This document shows, one piece after another, positions 50,631 through 59,267 of a DNA stretch of 64,000 nucleotides (position 1 is the first letter of the stretch; each line of letters starts with the position of its first letter). Origin of the DNA: Prado023 sp963777855 (GTDB taxonomy: Bacteria > Actinomycetota > Actinomycetes > S36-B12 > CAIYMF01). Location of the stretch: the NCBI GenBank assembly GCA_963777855.1, contig CAVZRW010000011.1:124001-188000 (forward strand). Direction: 5' to 3'. Position numbers and translations under genes: made by a program. The notes below the pieces were generated by a model. The model was given only the letters and a program-made list of their open reading frames with translations. It had not been told where the DNA came from and made no database searches.

Positions 50631-51586
50631 TCACAGCCCGTGGTGGGCCAGCAGCTCCCGGGCGCGCTGCCGCAGGGCGGACTCCAGGTCGGGGTCGTCG
50701 AGGTAGGCGTCGGGTCCGGCGAGGAGCATCATCAGCGCCGATGCCTCTGGGGCAGGGGTGGCAGCAGCCACGCGGTGAACGACGCCGTAGCCGTCGCTGT
50801 CGCCCTGGTCGACGCGTTCGGCCCAGTGGAATACCGCCCACAGTCCGTCGTGCGGGGCATACCCGTGCACGGCGACCTGCTCCCGGTTCTCGAGCCAGTG
50901 CGTCACGCCTGCGCGGGCGGGTGAAGTGCTCGGCCAGCACCCCCCAGTCGCGGATCCGGGCGAGCAGGAAGGTCCGCGGCCTGCCCCCGGCGTCCAGCGG
51001 TCCGGCGTCGACCTCGTAGCCGCGGGAGGTGGACATGACCCGGTAGGGCTCGATCGTGCGCGTGTGACGCTGTGGGGATCCAGGTGTTGGAGTAGGTGAT
51101 CCGCATCCGTGCGGCGCTGGTCGGCAGCCTCGTTGAGACGGGGCCCATCCGGGCCCGGTAGCCGGCCTGGGCGGTGACGGTGCCCAGCACTCGCGCGCAG
51201 GCTTGTCCACGGCCGAGGCCAGCTCGAGGTTGCCGGGCTCCAGCGCGCGCAGCTGCTGCGGCGGCGGACAGCAGCGGGCCCGAGCGACGGCGGCGTCCTG
51301 GTGGCGCAGGCCGAGGGAGTCCCCACCCATGCCCGGGGCCGAACTTCACCACGTCGGTCGCTGGGGGCTCGGGTCGGGCCCGGTCTCGGGCCACCCGTCG
51401 GCGGGATCGATGCGGAACAGCGGCTCGAGGACCAGCCCGGAGATCTCGACGTCGTTGAACGCCTCGATCTGGGTGCGCAGCTCCTCGGGTCGGTGCCGAC
51501 CGCGAGCCGAGCCAGCTCGGCAGCGGGATCCGCCGGTGCTCCTCGAGCAGGCGCACCCCGCCTTCAGGATCGGTCGGCGCTCATCG
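50631..51586 (-). CDS. WYL-domain regulator, PafC-like partner, frameshifted
   Basis: About 317 residues. Pieces in order: VRLLEEHRRIPL, PEELRTQIEAFNDVEISGLV, LEPLFRIDPADGWPETG, QLRALEPGNLELASAVDK, RMRITYSNTWIPT, RTIEPYRVMSTSRGYEVDAG, FLLARIRDWGVLAEHF and a clean C-terminus ending LESALRQRARELLAHHGL. The central WYL-like fold has RGYEV where WYL is usual. The ATG overlaps the stop of the upstream WYL gene (ATGA), as in pafBC. Several indels between 51.0 and 51.58 kb. Paired WYL regulators often respond to DNA damage or bind nucleic acids; the target here is unknown. Confidence 0.7.
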
Positions 51587-52485
51587 GATGCCCGCGCCGC
51601 GCAGCAGCCGGTCGCGGACCTGGGCCTCGCGGTCGGCTCGGGGCCGACCAGCCGGACCCGCGGCCCAGCTGGAACAGCCGGGCGATGAAGGCCGCGGTGT
51701 TGGTGACGGTGACCACCGTCGACCCGCCGGGTCGTCGGGGTCGGGGACCACAGGTCGTGGCCCTGGCGGGCCAGCGCGGTCAGGACGTCGGGCAGGTTCT
51801 CGGTGGTGTCGACGTCTCGAGGAGCGCGGTCGTGCACGGGCAGGGCCATCGGGTCCATGACCGGCTGCGTGCAGGCGCCTGGGCACCCGACGGGGAGGTG
51901 CCCGGCTGGGCTCGCCCGACAGTGCGCCGCATCCGGTCGACGTGGAACGTCTTGACCTTCCCGTCGCCGGTGTCCAGCGCCCGCAGGTACCACCCGCCGG
52001 TCGCAGCAGCAGCCCGACGGGGTGCACCAGCGCGCGGCTTGCCGCCGTAGGTGAACCGCCACCTGGCAGCGGTCCGCGGTCGCCGCCTGGCACACGGCGA
52101 GCCGGCCACGGCCGTCGACGAACGCCTGCATGGAACGGCACCTGTGCCGGTCGCCCGGCCCAGGTCCTCGGCCAGCGCGTCGGCGACATCCGGGCCCGCG
52201 CACGCGGCGGCCCGCGCCAGCTGGGCGCGCTCGGCTGCGGTGAACAGGGTGGCGAACCGGTTGTCGACGGTGCGCAGCACCCGTACGGCGGGGGTGTTGG
52301 CGGTCTCGAGGGTGTCGATGCGCCACCCCTCCGCGGCCAGGGCGGCCAGGTCCCGGTGCAGGGTGCGCAGCCGTGCTGGCCCGCGGCCCATCGCCGTAGC
52401 CGACCCGATCCAGGAGGTCCTCGGTGGTCAGCCCGCCCGGGTGCCCTCGCAGCAGCAGCAGGATGCGGCTCATCCGCGCCAGCAT
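51583..52485 (-). CDS. WYL-domain HTH regulator, PafB-like, frameshifted
   Basis: About 300 residues. N-terminal winged helix: MLARMSRILLLLRGHPGG, TTEDLLDRVGYG, LRTLHRDLAALAAEGWRIDT. The centre has NRFATLFTAAERAQLARAA; the WYL domain has LVHPVGLLLRP, GGWYLRALDTGDGKVKTFHVD and RMRRTVGRA; the C-terminus has TTENLPDVLTALARQGHDLW and VRDRLLRGAGIR. At least five indels between 51.6 and 52.4 kb. First gene of a two-gene operon with the overlapping WYL partner; divergent from the ADP-ribosylglycohydrolase 292 bp away, which it may regulate. Confidence 0.75.
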
Positions 52486-52777
52486 CGCCGTGTTGCGTGC
52501 GGCCCCGTCGCCCCGCCATCGCGTCCCCCTCCGCAGAGCCTGCGCCGTCCGTTCGGGCCCCGCAATTGTGTCAGGGGTGCGCGCCACGATGGATGGTGTC
52601 CGGCAGTGGCTCGCCGGCCCACCCACCGGCCTCGCCGGGGAAGGGCGGTGCGGGCCCGGGGGAGCGGGCCCTGCCGGGCCTCGCACGCCACGATTTGGCA
52701 CAATGCCCGCGCGGTCGGTTCCCCTGTCAGTCGGCGGACCGGCACGCACAGTGGGGAGAACGGGGGAAGGGGAGCAC

Positions 52778-54190
52778 ATGCCAGGGGAACGCACGCTCAC
52801 GATGGCGCAGCTGGACCGGGCCGCAGGGGTGGCCCTGGCCAGCGCAGTCGGTGACGCGCTGGGCGCCGGCTACGAGTTCGGCCCACCGCTGCCACCGAAG
52901 GCACCGGTGGCGATGATCGGAGGCAACGGCGCCGAGCCCTCGGAGTGGACCGACGACACCGCGATGACCTGGCCGATCCTGCGGGCGGCGGCACAGGGCC
53001 TCGACCTGCGCAGCGAGGCCGCGCTGGCAGAGATCGCCGAGGGCTGGTGGCAGTGGTTCTGCCAGGACCCGCCCGACGTCGGGCTGCAGACCTCGGCGGT
53101 CCTGCGCGAGGCAGCGCGCTCCGGGCCGCCCACTCCCGAGCGGCTGCGCCGGGCAGCGGCACTCCAGCACCGGCGCACCGGGCGCTCGGCCGGCAACGGC
53201 AGCCTCATGCGCACGGCCCCGGTCGCCCTGGCCCACCTCGACGACCCGGAGGCCATCGTGGCGGCGTCCGTGGCCATCAGTGGCCTGACCCACCATGACC
53301 CGCAGGCGGGGGAGGCCTGCGCCCTGTGGAGCCTGGCGATCCGCCACGCAGTGCTCACCGGGGAGTTGGACCTGCGCGCGGGCCTGCTCCGGCTGCCCGC
53401 CGACCGGGCTGCGGTGTGGGCGGCGCGGATCGATGACGCCGAGACCCGGACCCCGGGCTCCTTCGAGCACAACGGGTGGGTGGTGCAGGCGCTGCAGGCG
53501 GCATGGTCGGCGATCAGGACCACGGCCGTGCCCGCGCACGACCCAGAGTCCGGGTCGCACACGGCGCAGCACCTCGCGCTCGCGCTCTCGGCCGCTGTGC
53601 GCGGGGGCCGGGATGCCGACACGGTCGCGGCGATCGCCGGCGGGCTGCTCGGGGCCGCCTGGGGGGCCAGTGCGGTGCCCCTGGGTTGGCAGCGCGCCCT
53701 GCACGGATGGGGCGGTGTGCGCCGGGACCTCAGCCGGCTGGCGGTGCTGGCCGCGCTCGGTGGCGGCTCCGATGCCCACCAGTGGCCCGAGGCCCCGTGG
53801 ATGGGCTCGGGTGCCCGTCGCGAGCCCGCCCGCTGCGAGGCCAGCCCGGTTGTCCCCGGCGTCGTGGTGGGCAGCATCGGCTGCGTCTCCGCGCTGCCGG
53901 AAGGGGTCAGCGCCGTCGTGTCCCTGACCCGGCTCGGCGCGCTGCAGCACCCCGCCCCCGGCCTTCCGGCCCGCGATCACGTGGAGGCCTGGATCGTCGA
54001 CAGCCCCGAGGCGGCGGAGAACCCGAACCTCGACCTCGTGCTGGCCGAGGCCGAGGCCGTGGTCGCCGACATGCGCGACGAGGGCCACACCGTGCTGGTG
54101 CACGGCGGCCAGCACTGGTCGACGCTGCGGGCCGCGGCTTCCGCGCACGGCCCCGCGGCGCAGGCCGTGCTCGGCCGGCTGGGGGTCTGA
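52778..54190 (+). CDS. ADP-ribosylglycohydrolase with degenerate phosphatase-like C-terminus
   Basis: 470 residues. Residues 1-~330 are an ARH domain: GVALASAVGDALGAGYEFG, SEWTDDTAMTWPILRAA (Mg-binding Asp pair), AGNGSLMRTAPVAL, ISGLTHHDPQAGEACALWS, DADTVAAIAGGLLGAAWGA (second metal site). It should remove ADP-ribose from protein, nucleic acid or small molecules. The last ~110 residues look like a dual-specificity phosphatase fold, but the loop that would read HCxxGxxR is VHGGQHWSTLR, with Gly in place of Cys, so phosphatase activity is not expected. GGAAGGGGAG before ATG supports the start. It stands alone, divergent from the WYL regulators; no partner ADP-ribosyltransferase is seen. Confidence 0.82.
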   Translation: MPGERTLTMAQLDRAAGVALASAVGDALGAGYEFGPPLPPKAPVAMIGGNGAEPSEWTDDTAMTWPILRAAAQGLDLRSEAALAEIAEGWWQWFCQDPPDVGLQTSAVLREAARSGPPTPERLRRAAALQHRRTGRSAGNGSLMRTAPVALAHLDDPEAIVAASVAISGLTHHDPQAGEACALWSLAIRHAVLTGELDLRAGLLRLPADRAAVWAARIDDAETRTPGSFEHNGWVVQALQAAWSAIRTTAVPAHDPESGSHTAQHLALALSAAVRGGRDADTVAAIAGGLLGAAWGASAVPLGWQRALHGWGGVRRDLSRLAVLAALGGGSDAHQWPEAPWMGSGARREPARCEASPVVPGVVVGSIGCVSALPEGVSAVVSLTRLGALQHPAPGLPARDHVEAWIVDSPEAAENPNLDLVLAEAEAVVADMRDEGHTVLVHGGQHWSTLRAAASAHGPAAQAVLGRLGV

Positions 54191-54449
54191 CGCGGCGGGA
54201 GGCACCGCGGGTGGCGTGTGGCGGGCCGGGGCAGCGCGTGGGAGCCCAGCGCCGGGTTGCGGGTCGGTGGGCCCGGGGCCCGGGGCGGGCTGCGCCCGGG
54301 GCTGTGTCGGACGCGGGGGTGGTCGGGCCCGGGGTTGGTCGGCCCGGGGTTGGGCCGTTCGGGGGATTCCCGTTGGAGTTGGGTCGGCCCCGCGGGCGCG
54401 CAGGGGCGGCTGCACCTACGGTGGACCGACCGACCGACGGGATGGCGCG

Positions 54450-55901
54450 ATGACGACTCTCGACCGCACTGACGCCGGCACTGAGGGCCTCGTGCTGCTC
54501 TCCCTCGACGGTGTGGTGCTGGCCGCCGACCCCGGCGCGCAGGAGCTGGTCGGGCCGCTGTCACCGGGTGATCCGCTGACCTACGGCGGGCGCCTGGCCG
54601 CGTTGCGGCTGGTCCTGCGCCGCGTCGCAGCGGCGCAGCCGGGAGTGGCCGTCCGCTCGGCGCTGGTGCTCCCCTCCGGCAGGACCGTCGACGTGCGGCT
54701 CGAGCGCACCGGGGCCGGCAACGAGGAGGACGTCCTGCGCGTGCTCCTGTGCCAGGAGGGTGGGGGGTCCGGTGCCCAGGTCCTTCCCGCAGTGGCTGGC
54801 GCGGGGGGCCACGGCGCCGGCAGCGACGTGTTCGACGAGACCCTGCGGGGCCGCTACCGACAGTGGCGGACCGAGCATGACGTGTTCACCGGCCTGCTGA
54901 GCGGCACCGGGCTCTCGGCGCACCTGGAGAAGGTGGCTCGGGCCGGAGGTGGTGCCCTGGCCCACTTCGACATCGACGACCTCGGCGAGGTCAACAGGCA
55001 GCATGACTCCCTCGGCGGCGACCTGGTCATCCTCGCTGTCGCTCGGGCGATCGAGCATGTCGGCGGCCCCGGCGCCGGGGTGGCGCGCGTCGGTGGGGAC
55101 GAGTTCGGCCTCGCGCTCGCGGGAGTCACACCCGCGGCGGCCAGGGGGATCGTGGCCGACGTCCTGGCCGCGATCCGCGAACCGATCTGGACGCCCACCG
55201 GAGAGGTCCGCGTGACTGCCTCCGCCGGACTCGCCGAGGTCACCAGTGGCCGGTTCCCCCACCACGCCCTGCACCGGGCGATCAGCGCCACGTTCCTGGC
55301 CAAGCGCGCCGGCGGTGACCAGGTGGTCGTCGAGGTGCCCGAGGTCACGGTCTGGGCGACCGACCGGATGTCCTTGATGCAGTGGGTGTACGCCCTGCAG
55401 CACGAGAACGAGGCGCTCGCGCGCGAGGCGCGCACGGATGCGCTGACCGGCCTGCCCAACCGCCGCGCGCTGGAGGAGGCACAGTCCCTGCTGGTCGGTG
55501 CCGAGTACCCGGTGGGCGTGCTCTTCGTGGACATCGACCGTTTCGGTGACTACAACCACCTCTACGGCGACTCCGCCGGGGACCGATGCCTGAGCGCCGT
55601 GTCCCGCACGATGGTCACGTTCCTGCGCACGGGCGACCAGATCTTCCGCAAGGGCGGGGAGGAGTTCGTGGTCCTGCTGCCGGGGGCCGATGCTGCCGCC
55701 ACCCGAGCGGCGGGCGAGCGGATCCGCAGCGCGGTTGCTGCGCGGCGCATCGTGCATGCCGCGAACGAGGGCGGGGTTGTGACGATCACCGCCGGCGTGG
55801 CGGTCACGGACCCGGACGAGCACCCGGCCGCCGCGGTGGAACGCGGGGCACGGGCGGTCTACGCGTCGAAGATCAGCGGGCAGCGCAACCGCGTGCACTG
55901 A
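54450..55901 (+). CDS. Tandem GGDEF-domain protein
   Basis: 483 residues, no membrane helix. N-terminal ~120 residues may be a PAS-like sensor (LVLLSLDGVVLAADPGAQEL). The first GGDEF-like domain (~145-310) has FDIDDLGEVNRQHDSLGGDLV and ARVGGDEFGLALAGV. The second (~325-480) has DALTGLPNRRALEEA, VLFVDIDRFGDYNHLYGDSAG and FRKGGEEFVVLLPGAD, the intact diguanylate cyclase site. It would make cyclic di-GMP; the first domain may be regulatory. It ends before a strong hairpin shared with the convergent DUF6345 gene. Confidence 0.85.
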   Translation: MTTLDRTDAGTEGLVLLSLDGVVLAADPGAQELVGPLSPGDPLTYGGRLAALRLVLRRVAAAQPGVAVRSALVLPSGRTVDVRLERTGAGNEEDVLRVLLCQEGGGSGAQVLPAVAGAGGHGAGSDVFDETLRGRYRQWRTEHDVFTGLLSGTGLSAHLEKVARAGGGALAHFDIDDLGEVNRQHDSLGGDLVILAVARAIEHVGGPGAGVARVGGDEFGLALAGVTPAAARGIVADVLAAIREPIWTPTGEVRVTASAGLAEVTSGRFPHHALHRAISATFLAKRAGGDQVVVEVPEVTVWATDRMSLMQWVYALQHENEALAREARTDALTGLPNRRALEEAQSLLVGAEYPVGVLFVDIDRFGDYNHLYGDSAGDRCLSAVSRTMVTFLRTGDQIFRKGGEEFVVLLPGADAAATRAAGERIRSAVAARRIVHAANEGGVVTITAGVAVTDPDEHPAAAVERGARAVYASKISGQRNRVH

Positions 55902-55941
55902 CTGGCGCAGCTGGGCGGTGCTGCTGGGCAGCACGCGCTGG

Positions 55942-55991
55942 GATGGACCCCACACGGCGATGGACCCCACACGGGGATGGACCCCACCGGG
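55942..55991. repeat. Three near-identical 17-bp direct repeats
   Basis: GATGGACCCCACACGGC, the same with final G, and a diverged third copy GATGGACCCCACCGGGG follow each other at 55942, 55959 and 55976. The last copy forms the left arm of the terminator. Confidence 0.85.
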
Positions 55992-56010
55992 GTGCCGGTG
56001 GGGTCCATCC
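55975..56010. terminator. Strong bidirectional hairpin terminator
   Basis: Perfect 14-bp stem GGATGGACCCCACC (55975-55988) / GGTGGGGTCCATCC (55997-56010), 8-base loop, between convergent genes. The longest perfect short-loop stem I noticed. Confidence 0.75.
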
Positions 56011-56028
56011 GTGCTTCCTGCGATTCGT

Positions 56029-57909
56029 TCAGCTCACGCCGCTGATGGCGATGAAGCCGGTGCGCTGGGCCGGGCTGATGTCCGGGCCGACCGTACCCTG
56101 GCCCCAGAACTTGTCGGAGAGGTTGCTGATCGAGCCCTTCATCGGGCTGATCGTCCGCCACCGGACTCCGGCCGGCTCGAGGTCGTTGGCCATGCTGGCC
56201 CAGGCCTGCTGCACGGTCAGCGCCGGGCGGACCTCCCACCAGAGGAACTTCACCGGGAACAGGTACTCGGCGAACCGCCGACCGGTGCCGCCGCCGACGC
56301 AGTAGGCGTTGGTGTCGAAGCCGTTGAGCAGGTGCAGCCCGGTGAAGGCCTGCGCCCAGCGGCCGAAGTAGTCAGCGCTGCCGTTGGTGTCGCGCAGCAC
56401 CTGGCAGGACTCCAGCTGCATCCACTCGAGGTCCCGGTCGCCCCAGCGGGCGTCGGCGGGCGTGATGCTCGTGTCGTCGGAGTTGCCCTTGAACGTGAAG
56501 CCGCCGGGCCAGCCGTGGCCGGTGTACCACTGGGCGTCGACCTCATCCACGTACCGGGTGGAGGTCAGGGCGTCCCAGCCGCCGAACGAGGTGTCCTTGA
56601 AGTCCCGCTCGAAGGCGCTGGCGCCGCGCCAGTCGAACTGGACGGTCTGGCCCTTCGAGCGCATCACGTCGCGGAAGCCGTTGGCGCTGTCCTGGGCGCA
56701 CTGCCACTCGTCGACGGTCTGCTCGATGCCGACGTCGAACGCCCCGCCGGCGCCGCCGACGCCGGTGGCCGACGCCTCACCGGATTCGCCAAGGGTGACC
56801 GAGGCGGAGGACACGATGCCGTTGGCGTCGGTCACCGTGACCGACACCGTCTCCGCAGCGAGCTCGCCCTTGGTCCGCGACCGCACCGCATAGGCGATCT
56901 CGGATCCGCCGGTGGCCTTCAGCCGCGTGTTGGACGAGGACCACCGCACCCGGTACGGGCCCTGGCCGCCGGTCACGTCGACGGCTGCCTTGACCTGGCT
57001 GCCGTCCCGCGCGGCACTCAGGTGCGCGGTGGGGGTGAACTGCGGCGCCGCGGGGATCATGCGGCCGGTGAGCCGGACCTGACGATCCGGCAGCGCGCTG
57101 GACGGGGCGCACACGTAGTGGGGGAGCAGGAGTTCGGCGGCGCCCTGGCCGGAGGCCTTCGCGGCCTTGAGCGGCGGCGCGTAGTAGGCCAGCGTGGGCG
57201 TGCCCTGCTTGACCTCACGTCCGTAGAGGGCGGAGCACTGCTCCAGGGCCTCGTCGGGGCTGATGATCCCGACGCTGCCGGCCTGGTCGACCGAGCGGAT
57301 CGCGCGGGAGAGCTGCACCACCGAGCCGTCGCCGGCGAACGCGATGCGCTGCTTGGCGCCGGGGCCGACCACCGGCACGCCGGCGAGGCTGAACTGGTAG
57401 GTCACGGTGGTGTCGATCGGGGTGCTGGAGCGCAGCTTCCCACGGCGGTCGGAGATCTCGACCGTGGTGTGGTCCACACGGGGCCGGACCTCGAAGCCGG
57501 GCACATCCCCGAGCAGGGACTGGGCGTGCTCGAGGGCCTTGCCCTCGTCGAGGACCTCGATCTTGCCCAGCGCCGCCAGGTCGACGGCCTGCGCCACGGT
57601 GCGGCGCTTGCGCTCGTCACGACCGAGGCGCTTGGTCTTCTTGGCGACCTTCTTGGTGGGCACCTTGGAGAAGCGCTTCTGGTCGACGTAGGAGAACGAG
57701 CCGTCGGGCCGCAGCGCGAGGCCAACGCCGGCGGCCTTGGCCAGCTCGGCGCTCTGCTCGACGGTCATCCCCTCCTGCACGATCTTGAAGACGGGGGCCT
57801 CGCGGGTGTGTTCGTCGGCAGCCGTGGAGGGCGCGGCAACCGCGACCGTGGAGACGACGAGTGCGCCGACGGTGGCACCGACGGCGGTGGTGAGCGGGGT
57901 GCGTCGCAT
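56029..57909 (-). CDS. Secreted DUF6345 protein
   Basis: 626 residues. The signal peptide (LTTAVGATVGALVVSTVAVA, cleavage near APSTAADE) is followed by a ~270-residue N-terminal part with propeptide or PepSY-like features (KIVQEGMTVEQSAELAKAAG, VTYQFSLAGVPVVGPGAKQR), a cadherin-like beta region (VKAAVDVTGGQGPYRVRWSS), and a C-terminal DUF6345 domain: TVDEWQCAQDSANGFRDVM, WYTGHGWPGGFTFKGN, LEWMQLESCQVL, CVGGGTGRRFAEYLF. The domain has a caspase- or gingipain-like look (a GHG and a later SCQ), but activity is unproven. It diverges from the sigma factor operon, so both may answer one signal. Confidence 0.75.
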   Translation of the reverse strand: MRRTPLTTAVGATVGALVVSTVAVAAPSTAADEHTREAPVFKIVQEGMTVEQSAELAKAAGVGLALRPDGSFSYVDQKRFSKVPTKKVAKKTKRLGRDERKRRTVAQAVDLAALGKIEVLDEGKALEHAQSLLGDVPGFEVRPRVDHTTVEISDRRGKLRSSTPIDTTVTYQFSLAGVPVVGPGAKQRIAFAGDGSVVQLSRAIRSVDQAGSVGIISPDEALEQCSALYGREVKQGTPTLAYYAPPLKAAKASGQGAAELLLPHYVCAPSSALPDRQVRLTGRMIPAAPQFTPTAHLSAARDGSQVKAAVDVTGGQGPYRVRWSSSNTRLKATGGSEIAYAVRSRTKGELAAETVSVTVTDANGIVSSASVTLGESGEASATGVGGAGGAFDVGIEQTVDEWQCAQDSANGFRDVMRSKGQTVQFDWRGASAFERDFKDTSFGGWDALTSTRYVDEVDAQWYTGHGWPGGFTFKGNSDDTSITPADARWGDRDLEWMQLESCQVLRDTNGSADYFGRWAQAFTGLHLLNGFDTNAYCVGGGTGRRFAEYLFPVKFLWWEVRPALTVQQAWASMANDLEPAGVRWRTISPMKGSISNLSDKFWGQGTVGPDISPAQRTGFIAISGVS

Positions 57910-57991
57910 GGTGGGCTCCTTGAGCTAGTGGCGGGGCCGGGGCCGCCGCTTCGGTTCGGGCACCCCACCAGAGCGCGAACGCAGGCCCCTG

Positions 57992-58042
57992 ATACATCAC
58001 CGCCCGACCAATCTCGCCCGGATCCGCACCGGGAGGATGTAT
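57992..58042. promoter_or_regulatory. ATACATC / GATGTAT inverted repeat in the divergent DUF6345-sigma gap
   Basis: Arms at 57992-57998 and 58036-58042, 37 bases apart, in an otherwise GC-rich 225-bp divergent region. Each arm points toward one of the two genes. Could be paired -10-like elements or a regulator site; unproven. Confidence 0.3.
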
Positions 58043-58134
58043 TTCGGCGCCGCCGCCGGAGTCTGCATACTGGGGGGCGCACCCGCGTCCCGCCATGTCC
58101 GAGCCCGACCCGGACCCCTCAGGAGGACCCCGCG

Positions 58135-58731
58135 ATGGTTCAACGGGAATCGGTGACCGCCCTGGTCGACGGCGCGCGCGCCGGCGACAGCCAGGCGTGG
58201 GACGCGCTGGTCGAGCGGTACCTGCCGCTGGTCTCGGCACTCATCGCGCGCCACCGGCTGCGGGGGGCGGACGCCGAGGACGTCAACCAGACGGTGTGGC
58301 TGAGTCTCGTGGAGCACCTCGACTCCCTGCGGGAGCCCGAGGCGCTGCCCGGGTGGATCGCCACCACGACCCGCAACGAGTGCCTGCGCTGGCTGCGGCT
58401 GCACCAGCAGTCCACGCCCGTGGACCCGCAGGGGCCCTCCCCGTTGGACACCCTGAGCGTGGACCAGGACGTCGACGACGACCTGCTGCGCGAGGAGCGC
58501 CACCACGCCCTGCGCGAGGCGCTCGAGGAGCTGCCGGCCCCCCGCCGGGAGCTGCTGATCCTGCTGCTCGACGACCCACCGATGGCCTACGGGGAGATCA
58601 GCGACCGGCTCGGGATCCCGATCGGGAGCATCGGGCCCACCCGGGCCCGGGCGCTGGAGACCCTGCGCCGAAGCCCGGCCCTCAGTGCCTTCGGCGCCGC
58701 GGGCACCACCTACGCAACGAGGAGGCACTGA
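58135..58731 (+). CDS. ECF-type RNA polymerase sigma factor
   Basis: 198 residues. Sigma-2: AGDSQAWDALVERYLPLVSA, DAEDVNQTVWLSLVEHLDSL, ALPGWIATTTRNECLRWLR. Sigma-4: ALREALEELPAPRRELLILL, YGEISDRLGIPIGSIGPTRA. It should direct RNA polymerase to a small regulon. A perfect AGGAGG lies eight bases before ATG 58135. No classical zinc anti-sigma follows; instead a 147-residue protein starts three bases after the stop, and protease genes come next. That makes control by proteolysis of a partner a reasonable guess. Confidence 0.9.
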   Translation: MVQRESVTALVDGARAGDSQAWDALVERYLPLVSALIARHRLRGADAEDVNQTVWLSLVEHLDSLREPEALPGWIATTTRNECLRWLRLHQQSTPVDPQGPSPLDTLSVDQDVDDDLLREERHHALREALEELPAPRRELLILLLDDPPMAYGEISDRLGIPIGSIGPTRARALETLRRSPALSAFGAAGTTYATRRH

Positions 58732-58733
58732 CC

Positions 58734-59177
58734 ATGTCGAACTGGGAGGATGACGACGCCCTGATGGCCGACCTCGCGCAGGCGACGGCAGAGGGCCGGG
58801 TGGTGACGGACCGGGCGCGCGAGGCAGCCCGCGCGGCGTTCGCATGGCGCACGATCGACGAGGAGCTGATGGCCCTCGGCCACGACTCGCTGAGCACCAC
58901 CGGGTCGCTGGTCCGCGCGGCCGCCACCTCACGGGTGGTGTCCTTCGAGGGTCGGGGGTTCAGCGTCGAGCTGGAGTTCTCGGGGGAGCAGGTGATGGGC
59001 CAGGTGCTCCCGGGGCGTGCGTGCATCGTCTCGGTGCTCCTGCCCGACGGGTCCAGCCAGCGGGTCGAGGTGGACCCGTCCGGGTTCTTCGCGATCGAGG
59101 GGGTCGGCCGGGGTCCGCGGCGGTTCTCCGTCGAGCTCGACGGACAGACCCAGACCAGCCCGTGGATCGTGGTGTAG
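58734..59177 (+). CDS. Small sigma-linked partner protein
   Basis: 147 residues, two parts. The helical N-terminus (~1-50) has DLAQATAEGRVVTDRAREAA and FAWRTIDEELMALGHD. The beta-rich C-terminus has GRGFSVELEFSGEQVMGQV, SVLLPDGSSQRVEVDPSGFF and RRFSVELDGQTQTSPWIVV, reminiscent of carboxypeptidase-regulatory or transthyretin-like folds. No signal peptide or membrane helix. Its start is three bases after the sigma stop, so expression is coupled. It could be an anti-sigma or a protease substrate; neither is shown. Confidence 0.78.
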   Translation: MSNWEDDDALMADLAQATAEGRVVTDRAREAARAAFAWRTIDEELMALGHDSLSTTGSLVRAAATSRVVSFEGRGFSVELEFSGEQVMGQVLPGRACIVSVLLPDGSSQRVEVDPSGFFAIEGVGRGPRRFSVELDGQTQTSPWIVV

Positions 59178-59188
59178 CGGGCAGCGGA

Positions 59189-59216
59189 ACCGAACCCAGC
59201 GCACCGAACCCAGCGC
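59189..59216. repeat. Tandem 14-bp direct repeat
   Basis: ACCGAACCCAGCGC occurs twice in a row (59189-59202, 59203-59216) just after the small partner gene, in the 90-bp gap to the convergent protease stop. Confidence 0.85.
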
Positions 59217-59267
59217 GCACAGACCCGCCCCCGCCCCGAGCCCATCCCGACCCGCGCCCCGCATGAG

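Noticed and set aside
52778..54190. Calling the C-terminal domain an active phosphatase
   Set aside because: The essential Cys of HCxxGxxR is replaced by Gly.
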